Of a stretch of 64,000 nt of DNA, positions 8,896-18,700 are shown piece by piece. The translations under genes were made by a program, and so were the position numbers. The notes beneath the pieces are model-generated. The model had not been told where the DNA came from and did not search any database. It was given only the letters and a program-made list of their open reading frames with translations. Every line of letters begins with the position of its first letter. Position 1 is the first letter of the stretch. The stretch comes from Microbacterium sp. PM5 (lineage in GTDB: Bacteria > Actinomycetota > Actinomycetes > Actinomycetales > Microbacteriaceae), in assembly GCF_003293595.1 (NCBI RefSeq), contig NZ_CP022162.1, positions 2,213,798-2,277,797 on the forward strand, in the 5' to 3' direction.

Positions 8896-9782
8896 ACAAG
8901 ACCAAGAGCATCCTGGGCGGTATTGCCCTGAGCGCCGCCGCAGCGCTCACCCTGAGCGGCTGTGCCGGCGGCACGGGAGGCGCGGGCGGTTCCGACGCGA
9001 AGTCGATCGAGATCGCCGTGTTCAACGGGTGGGACGAGGGCATCGCCGCGTCGTACCTGTGGCAGTCGATCCTCGAGGACAAGGGCTATGACGTGAAGCT
9101 CACGTTCGCCGACGTCGCGCCCGTCTACCAGGGCCTCGCTCGCGGCGACTTCGACCTCGTGCTGGACACCTGGCTGCCCACCACGCACGCCGACTACATG
9201 GAGCGCTACGGCGACAAGGTCGACGACCTCGGGGCCTGGAACGACGACGCGCGACTCACCGTCGCCGTCAACGCCGACGCGCCGATCGACTCGCTCGATC
9301 AGCTGGCCGCGGCATCCGACCAGTTCGGCGGTCGCATCGTCGGCATCGAACCGGGCTCGGGGCTCATGCGCATCACCGGCGACGATGTCGTTCCCGGCTA
9401 CGGGCTCGAGGGGATGGAACTCGTGGAGTCGTCTACGCCGGCCATGCTCGCCGAGCTCAAGAAGGCGACGGATGCCGGGCAGAACATCGCGGTGACGCTG
9501 TGGCGGCCGCACTGGGCGTACAACGCGTTCCCGGTGAAGGACCTCGCCGACCCGAAGGGTCTGCTGGGGGATGCCGAGAGCATCCACTCGGTGGCGGCGA
9601 GCTCGTTCGCGAAGGACCACCCCGAGGTGCACGGCTGGATCTCGAACTTCACGATGCCCACCGACACGCTCGCCTCGCTCGAGAACGCGATGTTCAACGA
9701 GTACAGCGGTGACGACTACGCGCCGGTGATCAAGAAGTGGATCGCCGAGAACCAGGAGTGGGTCGACAGCCTCACGTCCTGA
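8892..9782 (+). CDS. proX: Glycine betaine-binding lipoprotein
   Basis: 296 aa with a lipoprotein signal peptide (MNKTK, hydrophobic core, lipobox LSGC with Cys22). The mature part is an OpuAC-type substrate-binding fold: AVFNGWDEG, DLVLDTWLPTTHADYM, IVGIEPGSGLM and AVTLWRPHWAY. Its Trp-rich segments match the aromatic cage that holds the trimethylammonium group of betaine (family knowledge). It is anchored outside the membrane and delivers substrate to ProW/ProV. Last gene of the operon, followed directly by a strong hairpin at 9797-9826. Confidence 0.92.
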   Translation: MNKTKSILGGIALSAAAALTLSGCAGGTGGAGGSDAKSIEIAVFNGWDEGIAASYLWQSILEDKGYDVKLTFADVAPVYQGLARGDFDLVLDTWLPTTHADYMERYGDKVDDLGAWNDDARLTVAVNADAPIDSLDQLAAASDQFGGRIVGIEPGSGLMRITGDDVVPGYGLEGMELVESSTPAMLAELKKATDAGQNIAVTLWRPHWAYNAFPVKDLADPKGLLGDAESIHSVAASSFAKDHPEVHGWISNFTMPTDTLASLENAMFNEYSGDDYAPVIKKWIAENQEWVDSLTS

Positions 9783-9791
9783 CGATCGCGG

Positions 9792-10553
9792 TCAGGAACG
9801 GGGTCCGGCGTCTGCCGGGCCCCGTTCGTCGTCGGGGGTCGGCTGCGGACGCTCGAGCTGCAGGGCGACCTTGGTCTCGAGACGCTCGACGGCCTCGTCG
9901 GAGAGCGCCAGCAGACCGTCGACCTCCTCCCGCACCCGGCGATAGGCGACCTGACGCTCCGCCGGGGTCGCGGACTGGTCGAGCGCGACGGCCAGCAGCT
10001 GTTGCGCCGTGGCCAGACGCTTGCGCTCGGCATCGCTGAACTGGGAGTCACGCACGCGCCGGGCGTCACGCTCTGCGAGATCGAACGCGACCTCGTAATC
10101 GGTGACGGCGCCGCGGTACTCGGCGACCTGTTCCGCGCTGACCCGCGCATCCGCCGACGCCGGGCGCAGCCGGTCGGCGATCTTCTTGGCGCGCAGGAAC
10201 GCGGCGGTCAGGGGCTGCCGCCCGTCGCTCATGGTGGGAAATGCGATCATGCGAGCGACGTCGAGCTCGTACTCCAGCCAGCGCGCGGTGACGTCGTCGT
10301 GCACCGCGAACAGTTTCTCGAGCTGGTCGGGCAGCGGTGACGGCTTCGTGATCGGTTGTGGTTCGCCGGCGCGGCTGACCCGTGTGGACGCGGTGACGGA
10401 CTTCAGTTCGGCCTTCGCCCGCATGACCTCGAGCCGGCGCGCGTGACGGCGCTGCGCCAGCACGTCCCAGCGACGCACGACGCCGCCGGCGACGCCGAGA
10501 AGGGGAAACACCAGCCACCAGTAGCTGCCGGCGAAGGTCCAGAAGTGATCCAC
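9792..10553 (-). CDS. Membrane-anchored coiled-coil protein of unknown function (paralogue 1)
   Basis: 253 aa. One N-terminal helix (about residues 8-26, YWWLVFPLLGVAGGVV) is followed by an Arg-rich cytoplasmic helix and a soluble helical domain. No known family recognised. The domain has a block of conserved spacing: HDDVTARWLEYELDVARMIA, FPTMSDGRQPLTAAFLRAKK, then RPASADARV. The upstream gene at 10563-11522 has the same architecture and the same block, so the pair arose by tandem duplication. The genes are 9 bp apart on the same strand and likely co-transcribed. The C-terminal tail is Pro/Asp-rich and disordered. A membrane-proximal scaffold or signalling role is conceivable but unsupported. 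Confidence 0.75.
   Translation of the reverse strand: MDHFWTFAGSYWWLVFPLLGVAGGVVRRWDVLAQRRHARRLEVMRAKAELKSVTASTRVSRAGEPQPITKPSPLPDQLEKLFAVHDDVTARWLEYELDVARMIAFPTMSDGRQPLTAAFLRAKKIADRLRPASADARVSAEQVAEYRGAVTDYEVAFDLAERDARRVRDSQFSDAERKRLATAQQLLAVALDQSATPAERQVAYRRVREEVDGLLALSDEAVERLETKVALQLERPQPTPDDERGPADAGPRS
9797..9826. terminator. Hairpin ending the betaine operon, shared with the convergent gene
   Basis: AACGGGGTCCGGC, loop GTCT, GCCGGGCCCCGTT: a 13-bp stem with one G-T wobble, 14 bp after the proX stop. It overlaps the last codons of the convergent gene at 9792-10553. No T tract, as is usual for actinobacterial terminators. Confidence 0.65.
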
Positions 10554-10562
10554 GGGCTTACC

Positions 10563-11522
10563 TTACGCGCGCGGGCGCGCGGGGACGGGCCACACGCGAC
10601 GGCCGTCATCACCGTCGGCATCCGGACCGCCCGCGGCGCCGGCTCCGGTCGCCGTGCCCGAGGATGCCGTGGGGCGCGTCGCCGGCGACGTGCGCGCCGC
10701 CACCACGCGGGCCAGCGCTTCGGTGCCGCGCGCGAGCGCGGTCTGCGTCAGGCTGTGCGCGATGATCGTCCACTGGTCCCGCACCGGGGCACCGGTGCTC
10801 GCGGCATCCGGATCTCCGGGTTGGGGGCGTGCGGGTGCGTCACCCGCCGTGCGCGCCTGCCGCCAGGCCTCGGCCTCGGCCACGGCGAAGGCGCGCCCGG
10901 CTGCCGCCACCGCGTCGCGGTACGCGGTGAAGCGAGCGGGTGCGACACGGGCGTGCGCCGTGGCGGGGCGGTGCTGGCGCGCCACCTGATCGGCGGCGAG
11001 GAAGGCGGCGGTGGCGGGCTGGCGCGCATCGGTCATCGCCGGGAAGGCGATGAGCCGTGCCGGATCGGTCTCGTACGTCATCCACCGCGCGATGATCTCG
11101 TCGTGTGCGCTCATCACGCGCGCGAGTGGCAGGTGCGCGTCGTCTCCCACCGGCGGCAGTGCCGCACGAGCGGCCGACACGTGTGCACGCCGCGAGCGGG
11201 CCGTCGCGGCCGCCACGCGGACCTCGTCGGTGGCGCGATCCAGCTCCCGACGGGCCGCGGCGACCTCTGCCGCGCTCGCCCGACCGGTGGTGCGCTCAGC
11301 CTGCAGCCGATCGAGCTCTGCGCGCGCCACCCGCACCGCGGCACGGGCTGTCGCCGCATCGCGCTTCGCGGTGCGCAGCTCGAGTCGGGCCGCGTCCAGC
11401 TCGATGCGCCGGCGGCGCTCGCGCCGTTCGCGGCGCAGGCCGAGCCAGCCGAGGGTGCCGGTACCGATTGTCGCCGGTCCGATCCACCAGAACTCGGCGA
11501 TTGTCGCCCAGAGCGGATCCAC
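10563..11522 (-). CDS. Membrane-anchored coiled-coil protein of unknown function (paralogue 2)
   Basis: 319 aa. An N-terminal helix (about 8-27) is followed by a long Ala/Arg coiled coil (about 28-130, heptads such as AELDRLQAERTT) and then the block shared with the neighbour: HDEIIARWMTYETDPARLIA, FPAMTDARQPATAAFLAADQ, RPATAHARV and AYRDAVAAAGRAFAVAEAEA. The coiled coil is longer than in paralogue 1, and the C-terminus (about 245-319) is Ala/Gly/Pro-rich and probably disordered. ATG 11522 is supported by similarity of both N-termini (MDPLW and MDHFW). Function unknown. Confidence 0.75.
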   Translation of the reverse strand: MDPLWATIAEFWWIGPATIGTGTLGWLGLRRERRERRRRIELDAARLELRTAKRDAATARAAVRVARAELDRLQAERTTGRASAAEVAAARRELDRATDEVRVAAATARSRRAHVSAARAALPPVGDDAHLPLARVMSAHDEIIARWMTYETDPARLIAFPAMTDARQPATAAFLAADQVARQHRPATAHARVAPARFTAYRDAVAAAGRAFAVAEAEAWRQARTAGDAPARPQPGDPDAASTGAPVRDQWTIIAHSLTQTALARGTEALARVVAARTSPATRPTASSGTATGAGAAGGPDADGDDGRRVWPVPARPRA

Positions 11523-11564
11523 GCCCTCAGCCTAGCCAGGCCGCCTGGGAGCGCTCGCAGAGAG

Positions 11565-11580
11565 GGATGCCGCGGCATCC
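11565..11580. repeat. GGATGCCGCGGCATCC palindrome, intergenic copy
   Basis: Perfect 16-bp palindrome in the gap after the coiled-coil genes. The identical word recurs at 24192, 49840 and 56001, each inside a gene. It is the only copy here free of coding constraint. Confidence 0.7.
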
Positions 11581-11593
11581 GCCCGGGTGAGCC

Positions 11594-11673
11594 GTGACGA
11601 ACTCCGCAGATGGTGACGAACTCCGCACGTGCGCAGGCGTTGCGCTGCGGAGTACGTGCGTTCCTGCGGAGTT
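11594..11673. repeat. Clustered direct and inverted repeats (AACTCCGCA / TGCGGAGTT)
   Basis: GTGACGAACTCCGCA occurs at 11594-11608 and 11613-11627; the inverted forms TGCGGAGT (11646-11653) and TGCGGAGTT (11665-11673) follow. The arms can pair in alternative stem-loops. It sits between the start of a divergent-looking gene region and a small membrane protein, all transcribed on the minus strand, and may act as a terminator or REP-like element. Confidence 0.65.
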
Positions 11674-11684
11674 GGTGGCGTGGC

Positions 11685-11819
11685 TCAGCCGAAGAGCAAC
11701 GCGAGCACCGTCGCGCCGCCGCCCACGAGGATGAGGGCGACGATCGTGACCCAGGCGATGATGCGGGTGCGGCGCGTGCGCGCCTCGTTCATGCCCTCGT
11801 ACTCGTCCTGCTCGCTCAT
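11685..11819 (-). CDS. Small single-pass membrane protein
   Basis: 44 aa: an acidic N-terminus (MSEQDEYEGMNEA), a basic stop (RTRRTR) and one hydrophobic helix (IIAWVTIVALILVGGGATVL) to the end. Its ATG follows the purL stop by only 5 bp on the same strand, so it is likely co-transcribed with purL and translated by re-initiation. No function recognised; short tail-anchored proteins next to purL are seen in related actinobacteria as hypothetical proteins. Confidence 0.6.
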   Translation of the reverse strand: MSEQDEYEGMNEARTRRTRIIAWVTIVALILVGGGATVLALLFG

Positions 11820-11824
11820 GCGGC

Positions 11825-14161
11825 TCAGCCTACGGGCTCGACCACCGTCGGCCCGAACGCGGCCGGCAGTGTCGCCTGCGACCGCGCGCGCAGCTCGGAG
11901 ACGGTCAGGGTGAACACGTCCTGCACCTCCAGGGCGTTCTCGGCCGCGTCCGTTGCCGCGTCGGTGACGCCGATGCGCAGCACGGGGTAGCCCCGACCCT
12001 CGCACAGCCCGCGGAACTTCACGTCCTCCTCGCGCGGCACCGAGACGATGACGCGGCCGGTGGACTCGCTGAACAGGGCGGTTGCGGCATCCACACCGTC
12101 GCGCTCCATGATCTCTCGCAGCCAGACGCGGGCGCCGACGCCGAAGCGCGTCACCGCCTCGGCCAGGGCCTGGGCGAGCCCGCCCGACGAGAGGTCGTGG
12201 GCGCTGGAGACCAGCTCCTGCTGGGATGCCGCGTGGATGAGCTCCGCGAGACGCTTCTCCTGGGCGAGGTCGACCGCCGGCGGGCGTCCGCCGAGGTGGC
12301 CGTGCACGGTCTCTGCCCACGCCGAGCCGCTCAGCTCGGTGGCCGTGACGCCCAGCAGGTAGATGTTCTCGCCGGCATCCTGCCAGCCGCTCGGAATGCG
12401 ACGGGCGACGTCGTCGATGATGCCCAGAACGCCGACGACCGGCGTCGGGAAGATCGGGGTGTCGCCGGTCTGGTTGTAGAAGCTGACGTTGCCGCCGGTG
12501 ACCGGCACGCCCAGCTCGAGGCACGCGTCGGCGAGACCGTCGACGGCCTGACCGAACTGCCACATGACCTCGGGGTTCTCCGGGCTGCCGAAGTTGAGGC
12601 AGTCGGTGACGGCGGTGGGCACCGCACCCGTGACGGCGACGTTACGGTACGCCTCGGCGAGGGCCAGCTGCGCGCCCGCGTAGGGGTCGAGCTGGCAGAA
12701 GCGCCCGTTGCAGTCGGTGGCGATGGCGAAGCCGAGGCCGCTCTCCTCGTCGACGCGGATCATGCCGGCGTCGTCGGGGAAGCTGAGGGCGGTGTTTCCC
12801 ATGACGTAGTAGTCGTACTGGTTGGTCACCCAGCTGGTGTCGGCGAGGTTCGGGCTGCCGAGCAGGTCGAGGAACTGCGCCTTCAGCGTCTCGGCGTCAT
12901 CGGTACGGGGCAGGGCCGATGCCGAGTCGTCGCGCAGGGCGTCGATCCATGTCGGGTAGGCGACGGGGCGCTCGTAGACGGGGCCGTCGACGGCCACGGT
13001 CGAGGGGTCGACGTCGACGATCTGCTCGCCGTGCCAGAAGATCTGCAGCCGGCCGTCGCCGGTCACCTCGCCGAGGACGCTCGTCTCGACATCCCACTTG
13101 CCGGTGACGGCGAGGAACGCGTCGAGCTTCTCGGGCGCGACGATCGCCATCATGCGCTCCTGGCTCTCGCTCATGAGGATCTCCTCCGGCGTGAGCGTGG
13201 GGTCGCGCAGCAGCACGTTCTCGAGGTCGACGCGCATGCCCGAGCCGCCGTTGGCGGCCAGCTCGCTCGTCGCGCAGGAGATGCCCGCGGCGCCGAGGTC
13301 CTGGATCGCCTCGACGAGTTCGTCGCGGTAGAGCTCCAAGCAGCACTCGATGAGCACCTTCTCGGCGAACGGGTCGCCCACCTGCACCGCGGGACGCTTC
13401 GTGGGGCCGCCGTCGGCGAAGGTGTCGGAGGCGAGGATCGACGCGCCGCCGATGCCGTCGCCGCCGGTACGCGCTCCGAAGAGCACGACCTTGTTGCCGG
13501 CGCCGGTGGCGTTGGCGAGCTTGATGTCTTCGTGGCGCATGACGCCGACCGCGAGGGCGTTCACCAGCGGGTTGCCCTGGTAGACGGCGTCGAACACCGT
13601 CTCGCCGCCGATGTTCGGCAGGCCCAGGCAGTTCGCGTAGAAGCTGATGCCGCTGACGACGCCGTGCACGACGCGGGCGGTGTCGGGGTTGTCGATGGCG
13701 CCGAAGCGCAGCTGGTCCATGACGGCCACCGGGCGCGCACCCATCGAGATGATGTCGCGGACGATGCCGCCCACGCCGGTCGCCGCGCCCTGGAAGGGCT
13801 CGATGTAGCTGGGGTGGTTGTGGCTCTCGACCTTGAACGTGACAGCCCAGCCCTCGCCGACGTCCACGACGCCCGCATTCTGGCCCATGCCGACCATGAG
13901 GCGGGCCTTCATCTCCTCCGAGACCTTCTGGCCGAAGCGGCGCAGATAGATCTTCGACGACTTGTAGGAGCAGTGCTCGCTCCACATCACCGAGTACATC
14001 GCCAGCTCGCCGCTGGTGGGACGGCGGCCGAGGATCTCCTTGATCTGCGCGTACTCGTCGCTCTTGAGTCCGAGTGCCGCGTACGGCTGCTCCTTCTCCG
14101 GCGTCTGGACGGCGTTCTCGACAGTGTCTGCGACCTTGCTGTCGGATGCGGGGGTGCTCAC
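11825..14161 (-). CDS. purL: Phosphoribosylformylglycinamidine synthase subunit II
   Basis: 778 aa from GTG 14161, which has GGAG nine bases upstream; a TTG at 14176 is a weaker alternative. Small-type Pur[16 protein letters not shown] near the N-terminus, the metal/ATP-binding [34 protein letters not shown], and a second half with [20 protein letters not shown] and [17 protein letters not shown]. It makes FGAM from FGAR with ammonia from PurQ, in complex with PurS; purQ and purS are not in this window. Fourth step of purine synthesis, cytoplasmic. purM and purF lie 37 kb away. Confidence 0.95.
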   Translation of the reverse strand: MSTPASDSKVADTVENAVQTPEKEQPYAALGLKSDEYAQIKEILGRRPTSGELAMYSVMWSEHCSYKSSKIYLRRFGQKVSEEMKARLMVGMGQNAGVVDVGEGWAVTFKVESHNHPSYIEPFQGAATGVGGIVRDIISMGARPVAVMDQLRFGAIDNPDTARVVHGVVSGISFYANCLGLPNIGGETVFDAVYQGNPLVNALAVGVMRHEDIKLANATGAGNKVVLFGARTGGDGIGGASILASDTFADGGPTKRPAVQVGDPFAEKVLIECCLELYRDELVEAIQDLGAAGISCATSELAANGGSGMRVDLENVLLRDPTLTPEEILMSESQERMMAIVAPEKLDAFLAVTGKWDVETSVLGEVTGDGRLQIFWHGEQIVDVDPSTVAVDGPVYERPVAYPTWIDALRDDSASALPRTDDAETLKAQFLDLLGSPNLADTSWVTNQYDYYVMGNTALSFPDDAGMIRVDEESGLGFAIATDCNGRFCQLDPYAGAQLALAEAYRNVAVTGAVPTAVTDCLNFGSPENPEVMWQFGQAVDGLADACLELGVPVTGGNVSFYNQTGDTPIFPTPVVGVLGIIDDVARRIPSGWQDAGENIYLLGVTATELSGSAWAETVHGHLGGRPPAVDLAQEKRLAELIHAASQQELVSSAHDLSSGGLAQALAEAVTRFGVGARVWLREIMERDGVDAATALFSESTGRVIVSVPREEDVKFRGLCEGRGYPVLRIGVTDAATDAAENALEVQDVFTLTVSELRARSQATLPAAFGPTVVEPVG

Positions 14162-14281
14162 GCGGCGGGACTCCAAGACTCGGGTGCCGGGGACGGCCTC
14201 AGTCTAGCCGGGCCGCCGTCGACCGGGCGGCCCCGAGCTCCGCCACCCGCGGTGAGATGGAGGAGGCCGGGACGGGCCCGG

Positions 14282-14551
14282 TCAGGCCTCGTCGTCGATC
14301 ACGCCGATGCCCACGGCGTGATGGCTGGGTTCTTCCGCCTGCGGCAGCGTGGGTTCGATCGGGTTCGGGGCCAGCGGCTCGTCGGGGTTCGGGGCGAGCG
14401 GCTCGTCCGGGTGCGGCGCCAACGGCTCTTCGCCGGGATCCTTCTCCGTGCTCGGCTCGGTCAGCTCCTCGGTATCGGGCTCGGTCGCGGCGGGGGCGTC
14501 TTCGGTCCCGACGCCAGGCGTCGTGTCGGGGGATGTCTGCGGGGTGGTCAT
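14282..14551 (-). CDS. Small acidic protein with PLAPxP(D/I)EP repeats
   Basis: 89 aa from ATG 14551, preceded by AAGGAGG at ideal spacing. The protein is Pro/Glu/Thr-rich with no hydrophobic segment. It carries three tandem repeats around residues 46-72 (EPLAPHPD, EPLAPNPD, EPLAPNPI) and ends EPSHHAVGIGVIDDEA. The sequence predicts a fully disordered cytoplasmic protein. Function unknown. The strong RBS and intact frame argue it is expressed rather than a shadow. Confidence 0.6.
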   Translation of the reverse strand: MTTPQTSPDTTPGVGTEDAPAATEPDTEELTEPSTEKDPGEEPLAPHPDEPLAPNPDEPLAPNPIEPTLPQAEEPSHHAVGIGVIDDEA

Positions 14552-14659
14552 GTCGTCCTCCTTCGTCATGAACTCCACTGTTCGCTGCCGTCGGCGGCGA
14601 CGCACGGGGGTTGACAGGAGGGGTCGTGGATGTCGTCGCCGCGACGTATCCTCGCCCTC

Positions 14660-15055
14660 ATGACCGGACTCACTCCGTACCTCTCCTTCGACGGCACCGC
14701 ACGCGACGCCCTCGAGTTCTACCGCGGGGTGTTCGGCGGCGAGCTCGTCCTCGCGACGTTCGGCGAGTTCGGGCGCGACGACGGGCCCGCCGACCGCATC
14801 GCGCACGGCATGCTGCAGGGGGTCGTCGAGCTCTTCGCCTCGGATGCCGCGAGCGGGGAGCCGACACTCGAACTCCGCGGCATCCTGTTCTCCCTGCTGG
14901 GCACCGCCGAGCCGGCCGTCTTGGAGGAGTGGTTCGCGGCGCTCGCCGACGGGGGCGATGTGCTCGACCCGCTCGCGTTGCGACCCTGGGGTGACCACGA
15001 CGGTCAGGTGCGCGACCGGTTCGGGGTGACCTGGCTCATCGGCTACCAAGGATGA
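14660..15055 (+). CDS. VOC-family protein (PhnB/glyoxalase-like)
   Basis: 131 aa. Starts at ATG 14660, seven bases after a TATCCT hexamer, suggesting a leaderless mRNA. The PhnB-like VOC pattern is clear: LTPYLSFDGTARDALEFYRG near the start, GVFGGELVLATFGEF, and a second half ending DHDGQVRDRFGVTWLIGY. The family pairs beta-alpha-beta-beta-beta modules around a metal site; many PhnB-like members lack known activity. Its stop overlaps the next gene start (ATGA), so it is coupled to the zinc-finger protein. Confidence 0.8.
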   Translation: MTGLTPYLSFDGTARDALEFYRGVFGGELVLATFGEFGRDDGPADRIAHGMLQGVVELFASDAASGEPTLELRGILFSLLGTAEPAVLEEWFAALADGGDVLDPLALRPWGDHDGQVRDRFGVTWLIGYQG

Positions 15056-15387
15056 CCGACCCGGTCGACCGGCTTCGCGCCCGCGCGGCGGAGCTCGACG
15101 CGTTGTGGGCCCGGCTGGACGCCGACGAGGCGTCGGTGCTCTCCGACCGTGCCGACGCGACGGCCGACGACGAGCACGATCCGGAAGGGTCGACCCTCTC
15201 CGGCGAGTGGCAGCGCATCGACGCACTGCGTCGTTCGGTGCAGGACGAGCGGGCCGAGGTCGCGGCCGCGCTTTCCCGCGTGGAGGCCGGCACGTACGGA
15301 ACCTGCGTCGTCTGCGGCGGGCCCATCGCCGCGGGCCGGCTCGAGGCACGGCCGATGGCCACGACCTGCATCGCTTGCGCCGCCTGA
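15052..15387 (+). CDS. TraR/DksA-type zinc-finger protein
   Basis: 111 aa. Helical coiled-coil hairpin (about 5-80) followed by a C4 zinc finger, CVVC then CIAC, separated by 17 residues (about 84-108). The DksA/TraR group binds the RNA polymerase secondary channel; the tip here reads DADEASVLSDRADATADD, acidic as expected, though the exact DksA tip residues are not conserved. Actinobacterial short forms of this type are mostly uncharacterised. Translated in coupling with the VOC gene upstream. Confidence 0.8.
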   Translation: MTDPVDRLRARAAELDALWARLDADEASVLSDRADATADDEHDPEGSTLSGEWQRIDALRRSVQDERAEVAAALSRVEAGTYGTCVVCGGPIAAGRLEARPMATTCIACAA

Positions 15388-15405
15388 CGGCACAGCCGCG
15401 GGCGA

Positions 15406-15433
15406 TTCGAGCCCCGACCCGCGGGGGCTCGAA
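15406..15433. terminator. Strong hairpin after the DksA-like gene
   Basis: TTCGAGCCCC, 8-nt loop, GGGGCTCGAA: a perfect 10-bp stem 19 bp past the stop codon. No T tract. It marks the left edge of the accessory island. Confidence 0.6.
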
Positions 15434-15724
15434 CTCCTCCCGGGTTCGAACTCCTCCATTCGGCGAGCTTGCGTCGGCGTGGAGCGCCCTGTCGCACAGG
15501 CATTGGATGCGGCGAAACGCCGATGCATGGCCATGACACCTCATGTCGGGACCCCGGCGGGATGACACTGAATGCAAAGGTGATGCCAGTGCAAGGGCCG
15601 GGCTTGGCCGGACTTTGTCGTGACACTTTCCTGACGCCGCCCACTGGTCGGACTCACCGTTGCACGGTCCAGACCTACCGCAAGGGGCGGTCATCGGCCC
15701 GACGGGGGCTCCAGTCCGCGACTC
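15434..15724. other. Non-coding left flank of the accessory island
   Basis: About 290 bp with no convincing gene on either strand. It holds a short GTTCGAACTCC string that resembles a tRNA T-arm, but no cloverleaf forms. I see no insertion sequence ends and no direct repeat shared with the right flank. Confidence 0.4.
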
Positions 15725-18700
15725 TCACTTGAGCGAAGCAACGAGTCGGAATCCCGAGCGTTTGAAGTGGTCCTCCTTCACGCGACGCACTGTGTCTCCC
15801 ACTAACCGCTCGAGGATAGTCCGATGCGCCGCATCTTTCGGAAAGTTTGGTCGACCGCTCCCACCATCCGCCACCCTCGCGTAGTCTCCGCCGAGTGCGC
15901 GCAGGATCTTCTTGACCTGCTCCAGACCGATGTCGTTCCCCCAGTTAGCGGTGAGCACAAGGATCTGGCTAGAGCGCGCGCCAGCCGAGAGCAGCGCAAG
16001 GATGCGTGAAGTCTGAATACGCCAGCCCCCCCGAATCAGGGCGGTCGCGACTTCTCGTGCCTGTGTGGCTGTCGCCGAAGTGAGGTAGCTCTCGAGGGTG
16101 TGGATAACGGCTAGTCGCTCATCCTTGGAGACTTGCGTGCTCTGAATGAACTGCGGAAGCCACGCAACGGGAAGCACGTCCGGTGCCACGAATGTTTTGA
16201 AGTTCTTCGAGACCTTGATGGCTCGCTCCATGGACTCCCAGTCGGGCAAAAGCGTGGTGGTGAAGGATGCGTCGTCGTCCGGGAGGAGTTGCGCTTTGAT
16301 GAGCCTCGCGACTAGATCGCCGCTTTCGCCTTCCACAAGTGTCGGGTCGAGGAGCCCGGTGTTCATCGAGAGGACCGTCTGCGTGCGGGCCAGTGTCGAT
16401 GGGATGGCGTCACTTGCGGCGAGGATCGCGTACGCCACTTCGCAGCGGGCAGCGCGGCCCGCTGCTTGAGGGGTGACGATCCGTCGAGCTTTGAGCAGCG
16501 CTGCTAGTGACCCGTCGACTCCCGCGTAGGCGATGTACGCCTCCACATTGACGAAGGTTGGAAGTGTGCGTCGCGCCGCCGCGATAGCTGCCCAAGTTTC
16601 GCGCGGTACAGAAGCGAGATCGTCGATGCGCACATCCGGTGGGCAGGCGTCCAAGAGTGACCGCAGCGTTTCGTTGCCCGCTTCGCTGAAGTCGTTGAGG
16701 AGGTTGGTCGCTTGCGCCGAGTCTCCCGCGACGGCGAACGCGGCTGGCTTGACTTTGACGAGTTGGAGATAGTCGGAGATGTGTTGTGAGAGGTGTCGAT
16801 ACAACTGCTTGTGAGTACGACGGATGCCCGCGAGGACCACCTTGCCGCTCGGAACGATGGCGCGCACGTTCGCTTCGGTTACCGGGAACAGACCAAGTGA
16901 CAGGGCTGCTTCGCGGGCGACGGGATTCAGCGGCGCGAGGTCGAAGATGGTTCCGCCTGCGGCGCCCACGAGCCTGAGTACAGTCGCCGCGCTCTTCGCG
17001 TCAGCGGGTTCGGTCAGCGCTGTCATCGAGCCGTAGTTGAGCTCGACAAGCCGCGCGAACGCGGCACTGCCGGTCACCGCCGGGCCGTTGACTGTCTGGA
17101 GCGCGGAGTTGACGATTCCGACCCGCTTGTCGGGTGGTACGGCCTCTGATGAGACGGCATACTCGACGCTTCCGGACCAACGCGGAGCGAGGTGGCCGAG
17201 TAACATGCCGGGCTCACGCCCTTGAGCCACATACGCGTCTAGGAACTCTCGTCGACCGTCACCCATCGAGGCGAGTTGCTCCGCGACTGTCGCGGCGGCT
17301 CCCGGGCGCTCAGAGAGTAGAAAGTCGACGATGTTGACGTTGAGAACGCTCTTATCGCTGAATAGGTCGGCATCATCCCTTCTATCGGCATGCTGCTCTC
17401 GGAGAATCTGCCGGGTTTCTTTTCGGCTCAGCGGAAAAGTCGTGTCGGGCTCTCCCGGTCCGATGCAGCGATAGATGTACTCACGCGCGTTTGCACTCAG
17501 GTGCTTGCCGTAGTACTTGGATATGTAGAGGGCGAAGTGCGATGTCAGGTACTCGTGACGCACCAGTTCTCGGGCAAGCTCGGAGGGGAGGGTCGCGCTC
17601 ACTATCTGGGCGAAGTTGACCTCATCGCCTTCGTTGAGTGCCTCGAGACGCCTGAGTTCGTCGTCGGTGAACGAGAACAAGCTCTTGGGAAAGGTGATGT
17701 CAGCGCGTGCGTGGAGGTCGGCCCACGTGTGGTGCCGCAGGAAGCTGATTTCAGCCAGCAGGTCACTTTCCTCACGGGTAGTGGCTTCCGCGTCCGCTTT
17801 AGCCCAGTTAGACGGATCGACGTCTGCCCCGAGCATTCGAGCCAGAGCTTCCGCACTGAAGGTGAAGGTTGTTGCTGTGCTGCCCCCACGAGTCAGGGTC
17901 AGTTGGAGAGAATCCTCTTCGACGATCCTCGCCCAGGTTTCCGGGGAGTCGAGAGTTCCCTCTTCATCCTCAGCAAGGCTGAGGGCATAAGGGGCGGGTA
18001 TCGCGGCGTCGAGGTCGTCACGTAGACGGAGAAGCCGCTCTCCCAGGTCAGCCGCCCGGTCATTTTGAGAGGAGAGCGCCTCGCGCGAGCGCAGGCCTGT
18101 AAGGGCTGTCGCCCTAGTCGCGATCCCGCTTCGAACCGCCGCCCGCCAGGCCACGTACAGGTGGTCCAGCGCGCTATCGCGATGGCGGATGCTCTCGTAG
18201 TCGGCGAGGTGGGTGTTCTTGAAGAGAACGATGGCGAACACGAGGTCGTCGGTAATGTCTGGAAGCGCCATGTCGGGAACGACAAGCTCGTTGCGGTAGA
18301 TCTCAAACTCATTGCGAATGTTGTGGATGAGTCGCATGTCGGCCACGTGTCGCGCGGCCAAGCGGATCAGGCCAGGGTCGATCTTGTAGGCCTTGCTCTT
18401 CATCGCCGTGGACATCACGTCGCGAGCGTTGTCGGGGCTTACGAAGGGTACGACGGGGATGATGATGTCGAAGAATTTCGTCCGGCTGGCGCGCTTGAGC
18501 GCCTGTTTCGCGTGATCCGAGAGGGCGTGGGTGGGTTCCTCGGGCAGGTCAGACGAGCCGATCTCCTCGAAGACGCTGTCCCGGATGGCGTAGATGAACA
18601 CGATGCGACGACCGATCTGGCCGGAGTTGTTGAGTAGACCGTTGAGGGAGCGGAGCGTGTCGAAAACCTGCACATCCTCGAACCTGTCCAAGTCCTCGAT

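Noticed and set aside
12197..14614. 805-residue open frame on the plus strand opposite purL
   Set aside because: It mirrors the purL codon periodicity, is poor in hydrophobic core residues and rich in R/G/V/D, and has no RBS or family; purL on the other strand is certain.
15434..15465. tRNA-like GTTCGAACTCC string suggesting an attachment site for the island
   Set aside because: No acceptor, D or anticodon arms can be folded around it, and no matching direct repeat is seen on the right side of the island.
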